Below, piece after piece: positions 48,536-60,447 of a stretch of 64,000 bases of DNA. Position numbers and translations under genes: made by a program. The DNA comes from Campylobacter jejuni subsp. jejuni 414. GTDB lineage: Bacteria; Campylobacterota; Campylobacteria; Campylobacterales; Campylobacteraceae. The stretch spans positions 468,583 through 532,582 of the forward strand of contig CM000855.1 of NCBI GenBank assembly GCA_000163995.1, in the 5' to 3' direction. The notes beneath the pieces were generated by a model. The model was not told the origin of the DNA and ran no database searches. It was given only the letters and a program-made list of their open reading frames with translations. Every line of letters begins with the position of its first letter. The first letter of the stretch is position 1.

Positions 48536-49569
48536 CTGCTTTCAAATGCTTTGATAATATCTGTTTTATATTGATAAATATCTTCTAGTTTTTCTATATT
48601 ATAATTTGCTCCATCTGGGAAACTAATAGATTTTTTGGCTGTATTAAAATACAATCTACATATCCACTTAGTAACTTTGCCTTGATACAAAATACTAAAA
48701 TAACTTAAAGTATCTTTGTAGCTTACATCTTCAAGATTGGCATTGACACTAGCAAGGATTGATTTTACTATATAAAAGCCCTGTAATTCTTCTTCTGTTG
48801 TGACAATATCTTTACTTTCATCGATTTGTTCATCATTTTCATCATCGTTTATGTTTTGAAGATTATTTTTAATACTTGTGATTTTTTCATAAGCTAAATC
48901 ATTGATAATTTCTTTAAAAGATTTTTTAATATAATTTTTAAATTCTTCTAAAACAGCACTAGTCATTCTTTTTTCTGTCATTTGCTTAGCAAAAAAACTT
49001 GTAAATTCATCACTTGGATTTTCTATTTCACTTTTAAAAATTTCTTGTATACTTCGGTAATATTTTTTTCCATAGCAATACTTAAAATTTCATCTAAATT
49101 TAAATCAGTGCAAATAAAACGTTTTAAATCTTTAATATCTCTAGGTTTAAGTTTTTCAAGATTAACAACTAAAAATGGTATTTTATCCATAAGATTTTGT
49201 TGCTCAATATCTGTAAAAAACCTATATTCAATACCATTGGTAAGAATGGCAAATTTAATACTAGGATTAGTATTAAAATATCTTACAAGTTGATTGTTGT
49301 GATTATCTAAATTTTCAGTATGATTTTTAGCTTCAATTAAAATAAAAGGTTTTGAATCTTTAAAAATAGCATAATCAACCTTTTCGCCTTTTTTAGTTCC
49401 TATATCTGCGGTATATTCTGGTACAACAATGCTAGGATTAAAAACATCATAACCTAGTGTTTTTAAATGGCATTATAAAAGTCATTTTTGTAGCTTCTTC
49501 GGTGTTTACAAGTGTTTTGCGTTCGGCTATTGTTTCAACGATAGCATTTAATTGATTTTCAAAATCCAT
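48529..49569 (-). pseudogene. HsdR N-terminal-like restriction endonuclease family protein, frameshifted twice
   Basis: From ATG 49569 (AAGGA upstream) the frame reads TEEATKMTFIMPF and breaks near 49461-49470. It continues in another frame as LGYDVFNPSIVVPEYTADIG, TKKGEKVDYAIF, FILIEAKNHTENLDNHNNQL and TNGIEYRFFTDIEQQNLMDK. It breaks again near 49041-49050, and the third part runs EIENPSDEFTSFFAKQM to SFPDGANYNIEKLEDIYQYK. Joined length is about 346. D in VDYAI and EAK form the PD-(D/E)XK nuclease core. The family is annotated as type I restriction R subunit-like or COG4748, without helicase domains. No hsdM or hsdS is nearby. It occupies the place of capA in NCTC 11168. Confidence 0.8.
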
Positions 49570-49659
49570 TTTTATTCCTTTTGTTTTTATTAAAGTATTA
49601 TGGCAATATTTTTTAGTTTTATAATAAAAAAGTGATTTTAATTTTTATAATTTCACTAT

Positions 49660-50626
49660 TTAACTTTTTAAAATCCTTGCAAGTTTGAGTAAATTTGAAA
49701 TCAAAAATTCTTTTTTTACGAGCTTGGAATTAGTTTTAAGTTCGTATTCGCTTTGAAGCAAAAGAGTGAAAATTTCTTTGTATTGTTCGAGTTTTAAACT
49801 AAAGGCTTGAGTGCTTAAATTTTGTCCTACTTGTGGGGGTGGAGTATAGCCTAAAAGTTCTTTAAAATCAATTTTGCCATTAACTTTAGCATAAAGTGTG
49901 ATTTTAAACAAGCGATAAAAAGAATTGTATAAAGAGTTAATCAAAGCAATTTCATTAAAATTGTCTAAAATTTTTTCAAGCTCGCTTTTAAAGTCTTGTT
50001 TTTTTAAAATTTTTTTCAAAAAAGCTTTCAAAACTTCCTGTATTTAAACTATAACAATATTGTTCTATGGTTTTTTCATCTACTCTTAAGCCGCTAAATT
50101 TATTAAGCTCACTCGCAGCAAGATATAAGTTTTCATCAAAACTTGTAAAAAGAGTAAACAAAGCATTTTGAGTGATTTCAACTCCTAGTTGTTTTGCCTT
50201 TATGCTTAAAAGTTCTACACCTTCTCTAGCTCCATTGACTTTAAAAAATCTTACAAAATGAGGAGAGAAAACTTTTTCTATATCGCTTTGCTTAGAGTTT
50301 TCATCATAAAGTTCTAAAAGAAAAAAATTATCTGTATTATTTTTACAAAGGTCTACTAAAATTTTAAGATCTTTTGTTGGGATTTTTTTAGAAGTTTTAA
50401 TTTCTAGTAATTTTTTTTCACTAAAAAGCGATCCTCCACTTAAAAAATCACTTGCACGAGCAAAACTATATTCTTCAAAAAAAAGCTTTAAAGTTTCATC
50501 AACTTGATATTTTTCCTTTATAAATTCAGTATAAAGCTCGTTTTGAAAATTATCCGCTCCATAAAGAAAGAAAAAATTTGGCATTGAATCTTTATAAAGT
50601 AGGGTTTGAAGATCTTTTCTATACAT
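49660..50626 (-). pseudogene. holA: holA, DNA polymerase III delta subunit, one-base frameshift
   Basis: HolA is the clamp-loader subunit that opens the sliding clamp and is expected to be essential. The first frame (ATG 50626) gives MYRKDLQTLLYKDSMPNFFF, LYGADNFQNE and on to NTGSFESFFEKNFKKTRL then stop. The second frame continues ILKKQDFKSELEKILDNFNE, LINSLYNSFYRLFKITLYAK to 49660. Changing the run of seven As (T7 at 50010-50016) to six gives one protein of 321 residues, the expected size. An essential gene should not be broken, so I read this as a probable sequence error. Confidence 0.85.
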
Positions 50627-52554
50627 TTTCTTCCTTTTTTAAGCCTTTGAGTGATTTTAGCATAAATTTTTGCCATGACTATATCTGCTTCTACGATTTG
50701 CACTTCAACGTTTTCTAATAAATTCACACGCGTATCATAAAGGATAAGATCAGCCCCTCTGATTTCATCATCTAGTTTAGCTATGCAAACTCCATCATTT
50801 TGCACGATGAGAGCTTTAAATTTTTTACCTATGTTTTTACTCGCCCATCTAGCAAATTTTCTATCCATAAAATCAAAAGCAACCTTATCAGCTTCTCTTT
50901 CAAGCGTGCTAAGGCTTTGACAAGTATTTTCTATGTTTAAAAGTAGATAATTAAAAAGTTTTTCATCGTTTTTTTGTTTGGCTTTTAAAAGTCTATGTAA
51001 AATAAGATCAGAATATCTGCGTATAGGACTTGTAAAATGTGAGTATTTGTCAAAGCCCAAGCCAAAATGCCCTGCATTTATGCTAGAATATTCTGCTTTT
51101 TTTTGTGCTTTAATGATGAGTTTATCTACTTCTGCTCTTAAACTTAACTCATTAGCTAAGGCTTGTATGTCGCGTATGAGTTCAGGAAGATTGGCTTTGA
51201 AATTCACATCTATTCCAAGTTCGCGTAATTCATTTAAAAGTTTATCAATTTTTTTTGCATCAATACTTAGGTGATTTCTAAAAACGCCTATGTCTATGAG
51301 TTTTGCAGCGGCTTTATTGGCTAAAAGCATGCAATCTTCGATTAAATTATGCGAAGGAGTGTCTTTTTCAAAAACTGTGCTTTTTAGACTCAGATTTTCA
51401 TCTAAATTCATTCTTAGTTCTTCGGTGCGAAATTCAAAGGCATTTTTAAGACGCATTTTGCGTAAATTTTTTGTGATTTCAAAAAGTTTATAAAGCCATG
51501 AAAATTCTTTTAAATCAGGTTTTTGAACTAAAATTTCATCGACTTCATCGTAATTAAAACGGCGTTTTGAGTTGATAATACCTTCAAAAAGCTCTTCTTT
51601 CATGACTTTACACTCATGATTGAGTGTGATTTTAAAACAATATGCCAAGCGATCTAAATTAGGCTTTAAAGAACAGATATTTTCACTCAAAGGGCGTGGC
51701 AACATAGGTATGGCAATATGTGGAAAATAAATGGAAAATCCACGATTTCTAGCTTCTTTATCTATAGCACTATAAGCATAAACATATTCACTAACATCAG
51801 CAATAGCTACATAAATTTCGCGTTTTTGTGTGTCAAAATAAATCGCATCATCAAAATCTTTTGCATGTGCAGGATCTATGGTGCAAAAAGGTAAAGCTCT
51901 TAAATCTATGCGATTTTCATACATACTTGCATCAACGCTATTGCCGTTTGCTAGAGCTTCTTTGATGCAAGCGTCGCTAAATTCATTATTTTTATTAAAA
52001 AGTGCTAAAGAAATTTTTTCATCTACGTTTTCATCATCGATATGTCCTAAAACTTCTATGATATTGTTATTTTCATTTTCTATTTTTAAAATTGTCCCTA
52101 AGGGCAATGTTTTTAAGGATTTTTGAGAGGCCTTTAAGGCAGTGCTTAATCCTGTTTTGATATTCATTCCAAGTACAGTTTCGCTGTATTTTTTAGTAAT
52201 TACCAAAGAGGTTTCATTGGCTCTTTTTAAGACTAAAATTACCTTTGCACTAGGGCGTTTTTTCTTTAAGGGCAAAAGCTTTACCGCTATTATATCTTTA
52301 TAGTTTGCACCTTTTAGATTTTTATTTTCTATTAAAAGATCTTTTTTAAAACTTTCATCAAAACATTTTAAAAAACCTATTCCTTTACTTGAAATATCAA
52401 GCACTCCAAAGGTAAAGCCATTGTTAAGATAGTATTTGTTTTTGTGTTCTTTGATGATATGATTGGCTAGAAGTTCTCTTAAAATTTGTTTGAATTCATT
52501 ATTTACTTCATGAGAGCTAATGCCATAATTAAGACTGTTTAAAAATTCTTTCAC
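50518..52554 (-). CDS. rnr: Ribonuclease R (RNB family exoribonuclease), likely with a miscalled 3' end
   Basis: RNase R degrades structured RNA from the 3' end. The protein has N-terminal cold-shock-like domains, the RNB catalytic core (CTIDPAHAKDFDDAIYFD with catalytic Asps, about residues 230-250, then FPHIAIPMLPRPLSENICSL and AGHFGLGFDKYSHFTSPIRR) and an S1-like end. The open frame is 678 residues and runs 109 bases into holA. If the T6 run at 50635-50640 had five Ts the protein would end LKKEENV at 50619 (644 residues), barely overlapping holA as expected. The extra tail is therefore probably spurious. Confidence 0.92.
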   Translation of the reverse strand: MKEFLNSLNYGISSHEVNNEFKQILRELLANHIIKEHKNKYYLNNGFTFGVLDISSKGIGFLKCFDESFKKDLLIENKNLKGANYKDIIAVKLLPLKKKRPSAKVILVLKRANETSLVITKKYSETVLGMNIKTGLSTALKASQKSLKTLPLGTILKIENENNNIIEVLGHIDDENVDEKISLALFNKNNEFSDACIKEALANGNSVDASMYENRIDLRALPFCTIDPAHAKDFDDAIYFDTQKREIYVAIADVSEYVYAYSAIDKEARNRGFSIYFPHIAIPMLPRPLSENICSLKPNLDRLAYCFKITLNHECKVMKEELFEGIINSKRRFNYDEVDEILVQKPDLKEFSWLYKLFEITKNLRKMRLKNAFEFRTEELRMNLDENLSLKSTVFEKDTPSHNLIEDCMLLANKAAAKLIDIGVFRNHLSIDAKKIDKLLNELRELGIDVNFKANLPELIRDIQALANELSLRAEVDKLIIKAQKKAEYSSINAGHFGLGFDKYSHFTSPIRRYSDLILHRLLKAKQKNDEKLFNYLLLNIENTCQSLSTLEREADKVAFDFMDRKFARWASKNIGKKFKALIVQNDGVCIAKLDDEIRGADLILYDTRVNLLENVEVQIVEADIVMAKIYAKITQRLKKGRKCIEKIFKPYFIKIQCQIFSFFMERIIFKTSFILNL

Positions 52555-52631
52555 TTTTGATACTTTATGATTTTTTATAAAATTCTTGCATAAAGTTTAT
52601 AAAAAAAATATGAAATTTATACTTTAATTGT

Positions 52632-52637
52632 TATAAT
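52632..52637 (+). promoter_or_regulatory. Promoter -10 box of ilvC
   Basis: TATAAT preceded by TTGT lies 36 bases before the ilvC ATG in the divergent rnr-ilvC gap. AAGGAG follows at 52662-52667. Confidence 0.6.
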
Positions 52638-52663
52638 AGCACCTTTAACTTTTGAATTTTTAA

Positions 52664-53695
<1,032 letters not shown>

Positions 53696-53698
53696 ACA

Positions 53699-54784
53699 TT
53701 GTCAAAGAAAAAATTAGTTCAAATTCAGCGTTATTTAATCATAGCTATACTTTTTTTACTTTGTATAGCTTTAGCTTTGGGAATTTTGATTAAATATCAA
53801 GATTCTCAAAATATTACTCAAATAAATACTACAAACATTGTTAAAGAAGATGAAATAAAAGCCCCATCCATTTTTAAAGATCATGTGGATAAAATTGATG
53901 TTTTTAGATATGTTGAAATATTTGATCAAAATATTGAAAATAATCATTCCATAGGTATTTTAGATCAAAAAATGCAAGAAATTGATGATTTAAATACAAG
54001 TTTAAATGAACAAAATTTAAGTAATGCGGATCAAAATTTAACTCAAAATCAAAATTTTATTTTAAAAGATGAAAATTTAACTCAAGAACAAAATTTAACT
54101 TTTGCAGAGGATATTAATTTAAATAAAAATTCTAAAAAACCAAAACTTGCTATTATTATCGATGATATGGCAAATGCAAATCAAGTTAGAGGTTTAAAAG
54201 CTTTAAATTTAAAACTAAACCCTTCTTTTTTTCCGCCAGATAAAAACCACAGTGAAACACCAAAACTTGCTTTGAAATTTGATTTTTATATGGTGCATTT
54301 ACCTTTAGCGGCGATTAATTATAATAAACCCGAACTTGATACTTTAAATCCAAATGATAGCAAAGAAAGGATTTTGAAAAAAATTAAGCAAATTAAAAAA
54401 GATTTTAAAAATTTAAGATATATCAACAATCATACAGGAAGTTTATTTACGAGTAACGAAGAAGCTATGAGAAAACTTTATGAAGCTTTAAAAAATCAAA
54501 ATATATTTTTTGTGGATTCTAAAACCATAGGAAATTCTAAGGCGAATAAAATAGCTAAAGAGCTGAGTATCCCTTATATACAAAGAGATGTGTTTTTAGA
54601 TAATGAAGATGATGTTAATTATGTTAAAAAACAACTTAAAAGTGCGGTAGAACTTGCGCAAAAAAAAGGTTTTGCTATAGCTATAGGACATCCTAGAAAA
54701 AACACTTTTAAAGCCTTAGAGCAAAGCAAGGATTTGTTAAAAAGTGTAGAGCTTGTGTATTTGAGTGAAATTTATGGCAAGTGA
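53699..54784 (+). CDS. Divergent polysaccharide deacetylase family protein (YibQ-like)
   Basis: A 361-residue protein with an N-terminal membrane anchor (about residues 13-32) and an Asn/Gln-rich spacer with repeated QNLT-like units. The divergent polysaccharide deacetylase domain starts near residue 148: KPKLAIIIDDMANANQVRGL, NPSFFPPDKNHSETPKLA, YMVHLPLAA, NNHTGSLFTS, and AIAIGHPRKNT. Family enzymes may act on cell-wall sugars, but activity is not shown. The start is a TTG at 53699. It overlaps dprA by 11 bases. Confidence 0.85.
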   Translation: MSKKKLVQIQRYLIIAILFLLCIALALGILIKYQDSQNITQINTTNIVKEDEIKAPSIFKDHVDKIDVFRYVEIFDQNIENNHSIGILDQKMQEIDDLNTSLNEQNLSNADQNLTQNQNFILKDENLTQEQNLTFAEDINLNKNSKKPKLAIIIDDMANANQVRGLKALNLKLNPSFFPPDKNHSETPKLALKFDFYMVHLPLAAINYNKPELDTLNPNDSKERILKKIKQIKKDFKNLRYINNHTGSLFTSNEEAMRKLYEALKNQNIFFVDSKTIGNSKANKIAKELSIPYIQRDVFLDNEDDVNYVKKQLKSAVELAQKKGFAIAIGHPRKNTFKALEQSKDLLKSVELVYLSEIYGK

Positions 54785-55547
54785 AATTTTGCCTAATGAG
54801 TTTTTAGAGCTTTTTAAAGATTTAAAAAAGCCACCTAAAAAATTGCACTATAAGGGAGATTTATCTTTATTAAAGCAAGATAAAATTGCTATTATAGGTT
54901 CAAGGCGTATGAGCATTTATACAAAAAATTGTGTTTTTTCTTTAGCAAATATGCTCAAAAATGCTCATCTTTGTGTGGTAAGTGGCGGTGCTTTAGGGGT
55001 GGATATTACTGCAAGTATGGCAGCTATACCAAATACTATAGGTATTTTTGCCAATGGCTTAGGACAAATTTATCCTAAAGGCAATGAAAAAATTATCAAG
55101 CAAATTTATGAAAATGCTTTGGCTTTGAGTGAATATAAAGATGATTATTTGCCTAAAAATTATGATTTTTTACTAAGAAATCGTTTGGTTGTTGCTTTAA
55201 GTAAGGCCGTTGTAGTTGCACAAGCGGATATTAAAAGTGGTTCTATGCAAAGTGCAAGACTTGCTCTAGAGCTTAATAAGCCTTTATATGTTTTACCACA
55301 AAGATTTCAAGAAAGCACAGGAACTAATTTACTTTTAAAAGAAAATAAAGCAAAATTAATTTGTGATTTTAAGGAATTTGTGAGTGAGTTTGCAAGTATA
55401 GATATAAATAAAGATGAATTTTTAGAGTTTTGTAAAAAAGGTGTGAGTGTTGATGAGGCTTTTAAAATTTATGGACAAAAAGTTTATGAATATGAGCTTG
55501 AAGGAAAAATTTCCATAGAAGGGCTTTTTATAAGGGTTTTAATATGA
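54774..55547 (+). CDS. dprA: DNA processing protein DprA
   Basis: DprA loads RecA on incoming single-stranded DNA during natural transformation, a process C. jejuni uses heavily. The 257-residue protein has the Rossmann-like signatures [33 protein letters not shown] and [21 protein letters not shown] prefer ATG 54774 ([10 protein letters not shown]). An in-frame GTG at 54765 adds three residues. The stop overlaps the ruvX ATG by 4 bases. Confidence 0.93.
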   Translation: MASEILPNEFLELFKDLKKPPKKLHYKGDLSLLKQDKIAIIGSRRMSIYTKNCVFSLANMLKNAHLCVVSGGALGVDITASMAAIPNTIGIFANGLGQIYPKGNEKIIKQIYENALALSEYKDDYLPKNYDFLLRNRLVVALSKAVVVAQADIKSGSMQSARLALELNKPLYVLPQRFQESTGTNLLLKENKAKLICDFKEFVSEFASIDINKDEFLEFCKKGVSVDEAFKIYGQKVYEYELEGKISIEGLFIRVLI

Positions 55548-55927
55548 AAGCTTTGGCTTTGGATGTGGGTTTAAAACGTATAGGTGTAGCACTTTGCGTG
55601 GATAAAAAGATTGCTTTGCCTTTAAATGCGGTTTTAAGAAAAAATCGCAACCAAGCTGCTAGTGAAATCAAAAATTTACTTAAAATACATGAAATTTCTT
55701 TACTTATAGTAGGCATTCCTAAAGGTGGATCGAGTGAAGAAGAAATGACAAGACGTATTAAGCATTTTGTATCTTTGCTTGAGTTTGATAAAGAAATTTG
55801 TTTTATAGATGAAAGTGGGACAAGCAAAGAAGCTTTAAAATACGGTGTAGCTAATGCACGCGAAAAAGATGGTAAGTTAGACTCTTTAGCTGCTTTTATT
55901 ATGATAAAGGATTATTTTGCTCTCTAG
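55544..55927 (+). CDS. ruvX: Holliday junction resolvase-like RuvX (YqgF family)
   Basis: A 127-residue YqgF/RuvX protein with the RNase H-like fold. It opens [14 protein letters not shown], with [15 protein letters not shown] in the middle and [11 protein letters not shown] and [16 protein letters not shown] near the end. Family members process 16S rRNA precursor or Holliday junctions. It overlaps the start of the next gene by 11 bases. Confidence 0.88.
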   Translation: MKALALDVGLKRIGVALCVDKKIALPLNAVLRKNRNQAASEIKNLLKIHEISLLIVGIPKGGSSEEEMTRRIKHFVSLLEFDKEICFIDESGTSKEALKYGVANAREKDGKLDSLAAFIMIKDYFAL

Positions 55928-56795
55928 GATAGAAAAACTCTATACCAAGGATGAAATGCAAAATATTTTATCTTCTTTTGCTCAAGAAAAAAATGTTTGC
56001 GTATTTGTAAATACTTTAAAATCTAGCGTTAAGGAATTGGAAGAAGAATTTTTAAAACAAGGTTTAAAATTTAGAAAAATCAATACTTATTGTTATTTGT
56101 TTGAAGCTAAAGATAAAGTTATTTTAAGTTCTATGAAAGCTTTTAATGAATTTAAATTTTATATACAAAATTATTCTTCTTATTTGTGTGCTCTAAATTT
56201 AGAAGTTAAAGCAGGGCAAAGTGTTCTTGATATATGTGCGGCTCCTGGTGGTAAAAGTATCAATCTTGCAAATTTTATGCAAAACACAGGTTATTTGGCT
56301 TGTAATGAGCTTAGCAAGGATAGGTTTTTTACTTTACAAAAAAATCTTAAAAATTACGGCGTGAATGCTAAAATTTTTATGAAAAATGGTAAAAATATAG
56401 GCAATTTATGTCCTTTGAAATTTGATAAAATCTTGCTTGATGCACCTTGTTCAACTTTTGCTAAAATAGGTTTTGACTTAGAAAAAAGCTATCAAGAAAT
56501 AAAAAATATTGCTAAAACTCAAAAAAAACTTCTACATTCTGCTTTAAAAGCGTTAAAAATAGGTGGGGAACTTGTATATAGCACTTGCACTTTTACCAAA
56601 GAAGAAAATGAAGAAGTGATAGAAAATGCTTTAAAAAGTGAGTTTAAATTAGAGCTTTTAGATATTGATTTAGAAGATGTGCAAGCTAAAGCAGGACATA
56701 GTGAAGAGTTTGTCGAAATTTCAAAATGTAGGCGTATTTTACCAAGCTTAGACTATGATGGATTTTTTATAGCTAAGCTTAGGAAATTGCGCTGA
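55917..56795 (+). CDS. RsmB/NOP family SAM-dependent RNA methyltransferase
   Basis: A 292-residue m5C RNA methyltransferase. Motif I is [20 protein letters not shown] (about residues 101-120), motif [20 protein letters not shown] with the catalytic PC, and motif [18 protein letters not shown] with the second cysteine in TC. The usual N-terminal PUA-like region is short, so the exact target (rRNA or tRNA) is open. The start is a TTG at 55917. It is the last gene of this plus-strand run. Confidence 0.9.
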   Translation: MLSRIEKLYTKDEMQNILSSFAQEKNVCVFVNTLKSSVKELEEEFLKQGLKFRKINTYCYLFEAKDKVILSSMKAFNEFKFYIQNYSSYLCALNLEVKAGQSVLDICAAPGGKSINLANFMQNTGYLACNELSKDRFFTLQKNLKNYGVNAKIFMKNGKNIGNLCPLKFDKILLDAPCSTFAKIGFDLEKSYQEIKNIAKTQKKLLHSALKALKIGGELVYSTCTFTKEENEEVIENALKSEFKLELLDIDLEDVQAKAGHSEEFVEISKCRRILPSLDYDGFFIAKLRKLR

Positions 56796-56911
56796 TTAAT
56801 AAAATTATTCACATCGAAATATAAATTCATAAAAAAACTTAAAAAACAATAAATATTTTTTTGTCTATTTCAAAGCTTAAAGTTCTATTTTTTAGTGCTT
56901 TGAGAAGAAAA

Positions 56912-56933
56912 TCACAGCGTGAAAAGGCTGTGA
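56912..56933. terminator. Hairpin downstream of msrA
   Basis: TCACAGC and GCTGTGA form a 7-bp stem with an 8-base loop. In the minus-strand direction TTTTCTTCTC follows, 37 bases after the msrA stop. It sits in the 174-base gap between the convergent methyltransferase and msrA genes, which holds no other feature I can support. Confidence 0.5.
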
Positions 56934-56969
56934 ATAAAGTTGAAATTTTTTTAACCTTAAAAAATGAGA

Positions 56970-57467
56970 TTAGTCTGATTGTATCTTTTGTAGTTTTGGT
57001 ATAATGACAGCTTGGCAATATCCTTGATTAGGATTATTTGTAAAATAATGTTGATGGTAGTTTTCTGCTTTGTAGTAAGTTTGTAATTTTGAAATTTTGG
57101 TGACTATTTTTTTGCTAAATATTTTTTGTTGCTCTTCAATGAAATTTTGAGCTAAAATTCTATCTTCTTCATTTTCGTAAAAAATTATAGAACGGTATTG
57201 TATACCTATATCCGCACCTTGTCTATCAATGCTTGTTGGATCGTGAATTTTAAAAAAGAGTGTCAAGATTTCAAGAAGTGAGATTTGTTTTTCATTGTAT
57301 TTTATTTTGACAACTTCTATATTGCCATCGCCATTACATACGCTTTCATAACTAGGATTTGGATTTCCTCCACTGTATCCAACTTCAGTATTGATTACAC
57401 CTCTTACACGTTCAAATACAGCTTCAATACACCAAAAACAACCGCCACCTAAAATAATATTTTTCAT
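56970..57467 (-). CDS. msrA: Peptide methionine sulfoxide reductase MsrA
   Basis: MsrA repairs S-methionine sulfoxide after oxidative stress. The 165-residue protein has the catalytic Cys10 in [18 protein letters not shown], then GYSGG and [15 protein letters not shown] precedes the ATG. It follows ppa on the same strand, 34 bases away. Confidence 0.95.
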   Translation of the reverse strand: MKNIILGGGCFWCIEAVFERVRGVINTEVGYSGGNPNPSYESVCNGDGNIEVVKIKYNEKQISLLEILTLFFKIHDPTSIDRQGADIGIQYRSIIFYENEEDRILAQNFIEEQQKIFSKKIVTKISKLQTYYKAENYHQHYFTNNPNQGYCQAVIIPKLQKIQSD

Positions 57468-57501
57468 GTGAGTTTTCCTTGGGTTTAGCCCTTTAAAGGG
57501 C

Positions 57502-58020
57502 TTATTTGTAGTTTTTAATTGCTTTTTCTAAAATTTCAATTGCAGCTTTTTCATCTTTGAAATCTTGGACTTTAACCCATTTATTTGGTTCTAAAATTTT
57601 ATAAGTTTCAAAGAAATTTTTGATTTTGTTTAAAGTTGCTTGTGGTAAATCTGTATAGGTTTTTATACTATCATATCTTGCATCTATTTTTAAATTTGGA
57701 ACAGCAAGAAGTTTTTCATCCATTCCGCTTTCATCTTCCATGATTAAAACACCAATTAAACGGCAAGGAATCACAGCTCCAGCTTGAATAGGATATTCAT
57801 TAAGCACCAAAATATCCACAGGATCACCATCATCAGCTAAAGTATTGGCAATAAAACCATAGTTTGCAGGGTAAAACATCGCACTAGCCATAACACGATC
57901 TACTATAATAGCACCACTATCTTTATCAATTTCATATTTGATATTTGAGCCGTATGGGATTTCGATTACGGCGTTGATTTTATTTGGGATATCTCCGATT
58001 TTAATTTTACTTAAATCCAT
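57502..58020 (-). CDS. ppa: Inorganic pyrophosphatase Ppa
   Basis: Family I soluble pyrophosphatase, 172 residues. It contains [38 protein letters not shown] with the metal-binding Asp cluster, and [14 protein letters not shown] at the end. It removes pyrophosphate from biosynthesis. It is 9 bases after adk, in the aspS-adk-ppa run. Confidence 0.96.
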   Translation of the reverse strand: MDLSKIKIGDIPNKINAVIEIPYGSNIKYEIDKDSGAIIVDRVMASAMFYPANYGFIANTLADDGDPVDILVLNEYPIQAGAVIPCRLIGVLIMEDESGMDEKLLAVPNLKIDARYDSIKTYTDLPQATLNKIKNFFETYKILEPNKWVKVQDFKDEKAAIEILEKAIKNYK

Positions 58021-58029
58021 TTTTTCTCC

Positions 58030-58608
58030 TTATATACTTTGAATTTTTTTAATCAGTTCTTTCATATCTGCAACAATAGGTTCTATAGTACGCTCTCCAT
58101 CAATAATAAAATGAAGTTTTTTCTTTTGATAAAAATCTAAAATTTCATTTAGAGGTTCTGTATAAACTTTCATTCTATTATAAAATACTTCTTCATTATC
58201 ATCTATACCACGATTTCTACCTAAAACTCTTTCTTTAGCAACTTCTTCACTTACTCTTACTTCTATAACACCTTTAAGACAAACTTCATTTTGCTCGTTT
58301 AATACCTTATCAAATTCCATCATTTGCTCTACGTTTCTTGGATAACCATCGATGATAATAGTTTTTGTAGGTGCGGCTTTAAGTGCTGAAACTATAGCAT
58401 TTATAACCACATCTAAAGGAACAAGATTACCTTTAGAAATAAAGCCATCTATAGTTTTTCCAAGTTCACTTCCACTTGCTACTTCGGCTCTTAAAAGATC
58501 ACCTGTTGAGTAGTGTGTGATATTTGTCGCATCTGCTTGTGCAATTAAACTAGCATCGGTAGTTTTTCCGCTACCTGGTGCGCCTATGATTAAAAATAAT
58601 TCTTTCAT
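58030..58608 (-). CDS. adk: Adenylate kinase Adk
   Basis: Adk interconverts AMP, ADP and ATP. The 192-residue protein has the P-loop [17 protein letters not shown], the AMP-binding [12 protein letters not shown], and a short lid region with [16 protein letters not shown] and no zinc cysteines. This is a short form, as in other epsilonproteobacteria. It overlaps the aspS stop by 4 bases. Confidence 0.95.
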   Translation of the reverse strand: MKELFLIIGAPGSGKTTDASLIAQADATNITHYSTGDLLRAEVASGSELGKTIDGFISKGNLVPLDVVINAIVSALKAAPTKTIIIDGYPRNVEQMMEFDKVLNEQNEVCLKGVIEVRVSEEVAKERVLGRNRGIDDNEEVFYNRMKVYTEPLNEILDFYQKKKLHFIIDGERTIEPIVADMKELIKKIQSI

Positions 58609-60356
58609 TTTATATTCTCCCTTAATTTGATTCCTAATTCTCTCATTGCTTCATTGCTAGCAGGTGATGGTGCGTCTGTCATTAAGCATTGTGCTTTTTG
58701 AGTTTTTGGGAAGGCTATGACTTCTCTTATGCTATTTGCTCCTGTAACTAACATGATAAGTCTATCAAGCCCTATAGCAATTCCTCCGTGTGGTGGTGCA
58801 CCAAAGCTTAGAGCATCAAGCAAGAAACCAAATTTTTCTCTTTGTTGTTCTTCATCGATATTTAAAAGCTTGAATACTTTTTGCTGAATATCGTTTTTAT
58901 GAATTCTTATACTACCACCACCTAACTCAACGCCATTTAACACCACATCATAAGCAATAGATGAAATTTCTTCTAAATCATTTTCATCAATATTTTTTGG
59001 CATAGTAAAAGGATGATGCATTGCAGAATAACTTCCATCATCATTTTGCTCAAACATAGGAAAATCAACAACCCATAAGAATTCTAAAGCATTTGGATCT
59101 ATAAGATTTAATTCATTGGCCAAGAAAATTCTAAATCTTCCCATATAATCAAGCACAGTTTTTTTGGTTCCTGCACCAAAAAATACTACATCTCCTACTT
59201 CAAGTTCGCAGCGTTTGCTTAGTTTATTTAAGTCTTCTTCGCTAAAGAATTTGCAAAGTGGACCTTTAAGTCCATCTTCCTTAACTTGTATAAAAGCTAA
59301 GCCTTGAGCGCCAAATTTACGCACAAATTCTTCAAATCTTTGCATTTGTCTTTTTGAAAAAATAGTATCACCTTTTGGGACGCGTATGGCTTTGATACGA
59401 TTTTTCTTTATATCTTTAGCAATATTTGCAAAAATTTCATTATTTGATTTAGCAAAAATATCAATTACATCAATAAATTTAAGATCAAATCTTAAATCCG
59501 GTTTATCTGAACCGTAATTTTCGATAGCGTCTTTGTATCGCATTTGTCTAAAAGGGGTTTGAATTTCTTTACCGCAAGCTTTGAAAATATCTTTTAAAAA
59601 ATTTTCAGCTACATTGATAACATCTTTTTGCTCACAAAAACTCATTTCAACATCAATTTGTGTAAATTCAGGTTGGCGATCAGCTCTTAAATCTTCATCT
59701 CTAAAGCATTTTGCGATTTGAAAATAACGATCAAAACCGCTACACATCAGAAGCTGTTTGAAAAGTTGAGGGCTTTGTGGAAGAGCGTAAAATTCACCCT
59801 GATGTACACGAGAGGGCACAAGATAATCTCTTGCTCCCTCTGGAGTGGCTTTAGTAAGAATAGGGGTTTCAACTTCTAAAAATCCCATACTTGCTAAAGA
59901 ATTTCTGGCTGCGATACAGGCTTTAGAGCGTAAAGCAAAATTTTCATAAAGTTTAGGATTTCTTAAATCTAGAAAACGATATTTTAAACGCAACTCCTCA
60001 TTTACGCTCTCATCGGCGATAGTAAAAGGAGGTACGGCACTTTCATTTTCTATAATGAGCTTAGAGACAACTACTTCAATCTCTCCTGTTTTTAATTTAG
60101 GATTTACAAGTCCTTCACCGCGTGGACGAATAATGCCTTCTACAATAAGTACAAATTCATTTCTTGCATTAGAAGCGATTTCATGAGCTTGTTTGCTATC
60201 GTTTGGATCGCAAACAAGTTGGATAATACCACTTCTATCTCTTAAATCTATAAAAATAACTCCACCGTGATCGCGGTAGCTATTTACCCAACCGCAAAGT
60301 TTAATGTTTTGACCAACATGGGAAATTCCCAAGTCTGTATTATAATGACTTCGCAA
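58605..60356 (-). CDS. aspS: Aspartyl-tRNA synthetase AspS (likely non-discriminating)
   Basis: A 583-residue class II synthetase. It has an N-terminal OB anticodon domain ([20 protein letters not shown]), motif 2 region [20 protein letters not shown], the bacterial GAD insertion (about 300-400) and motif 3 [20 protein letters not shown]. Campylobacters lack AsnRS and use GatCAB on Asp-tRNA(Asn), so the enzyme is expected to charge both tRNAs. It heads the aspS-adk-ppa-msrA run and is divergent from nadK. Confidence 0.96.
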   Translation of the reverse strand: MRSHYNTDLGISHVGQNIKLCGWVNSYRDHGGVIFIDLRDRSGIIQLVCDPNDSKQAHEIASNARNEFVLIVEGIIRPRGEGLVNPKLKTGEIEVVVSKLIIENESAVPPFTIADESVNEELRLKYRFLDLRNPKLYENFALRSKACIAARNSLASMGFLEVETPILTKATPEGARDYLVPSRVHQGEFYALPQSPQLFKQLLMCSGFDRYFQIAKCFRDEDLRADRQPEFTQIDVEMSFCEQKDVINVAENFLKDIFKACGKEIQTPFRQMRYKDAIENYGSDKPDLRFDLKFIDVIDIFAKSNNEIFANIAKDIKKNRIKAIRVPKGDTIFSKRQMQRFEEFVRKFGAQGLAFIQVKEDGLKGPLCKFFSEEDLNKLSKRCELEVGDVVFFGAGTKKTVLDYMGRFRIFLANELNLIDPNALEFLWVVDFPMFEQNDDGSYSAMHHPFTMPKNIDENDLEEISSIAYDVVLNGVELGGGSIRIHKNDIQQKVFKLLNIDEEQQREKFGFLLDALSFGAPPHGGIAIGLDRLIMLVTGANSIREVIAFPKTQKAQCLMTDAPSPASNEAMRELGIKLRENIK

Positions 60357-60397
60357 ATTTATTCCTTGAAAAAGATTTTTTTAAGATAATGAGCAAA

Positions 60398-60403
60398 ATT
60401 ATA
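60398..60403 (-). promoter_or_regulatory. Promoter -10 box of aspS
   Basis: On the minus strand this is TATAAT, 42 bases before the aspS ATG at 60356, with AAGGA just before that ATG. Confidence 0.55.
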
Positions 60404-60436
60404 GTATTTTTATTCTTTTGCTTTGCTAAGATTTGA

Positions 60437-60442
60437 TATAAT
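60437..60442 (+). promoter_or_regulatory. Promoter -10 box of nadK, giving a probable leaderless mRNA
   Basis: TATAAT in the context TTTGATATAATTTTTC ends only 5 bases before the nadK ATG at 60448. Transcription normally starts 6-8 bases after a -10 box, so it would begin at or next to the A of ATG. No Shine-Dalgarno sequence is present. Confidence 0.55.
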
Positions 60443-60447
60443 TTTTC

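Noticed and set aside
48982-49293. Plus-strand open frame opposite the HsdR-like gene
   Set aside because: The complementary strand encodes the conserved nuclease region, so this is a shadow.
50518-50640. A C-terminal extension of RNase R overlapping holA by 109 bases
   Set aside because: The extra residues have no RNase R character, and one T fewer at 50635-50640 gives the expected end at 50619.
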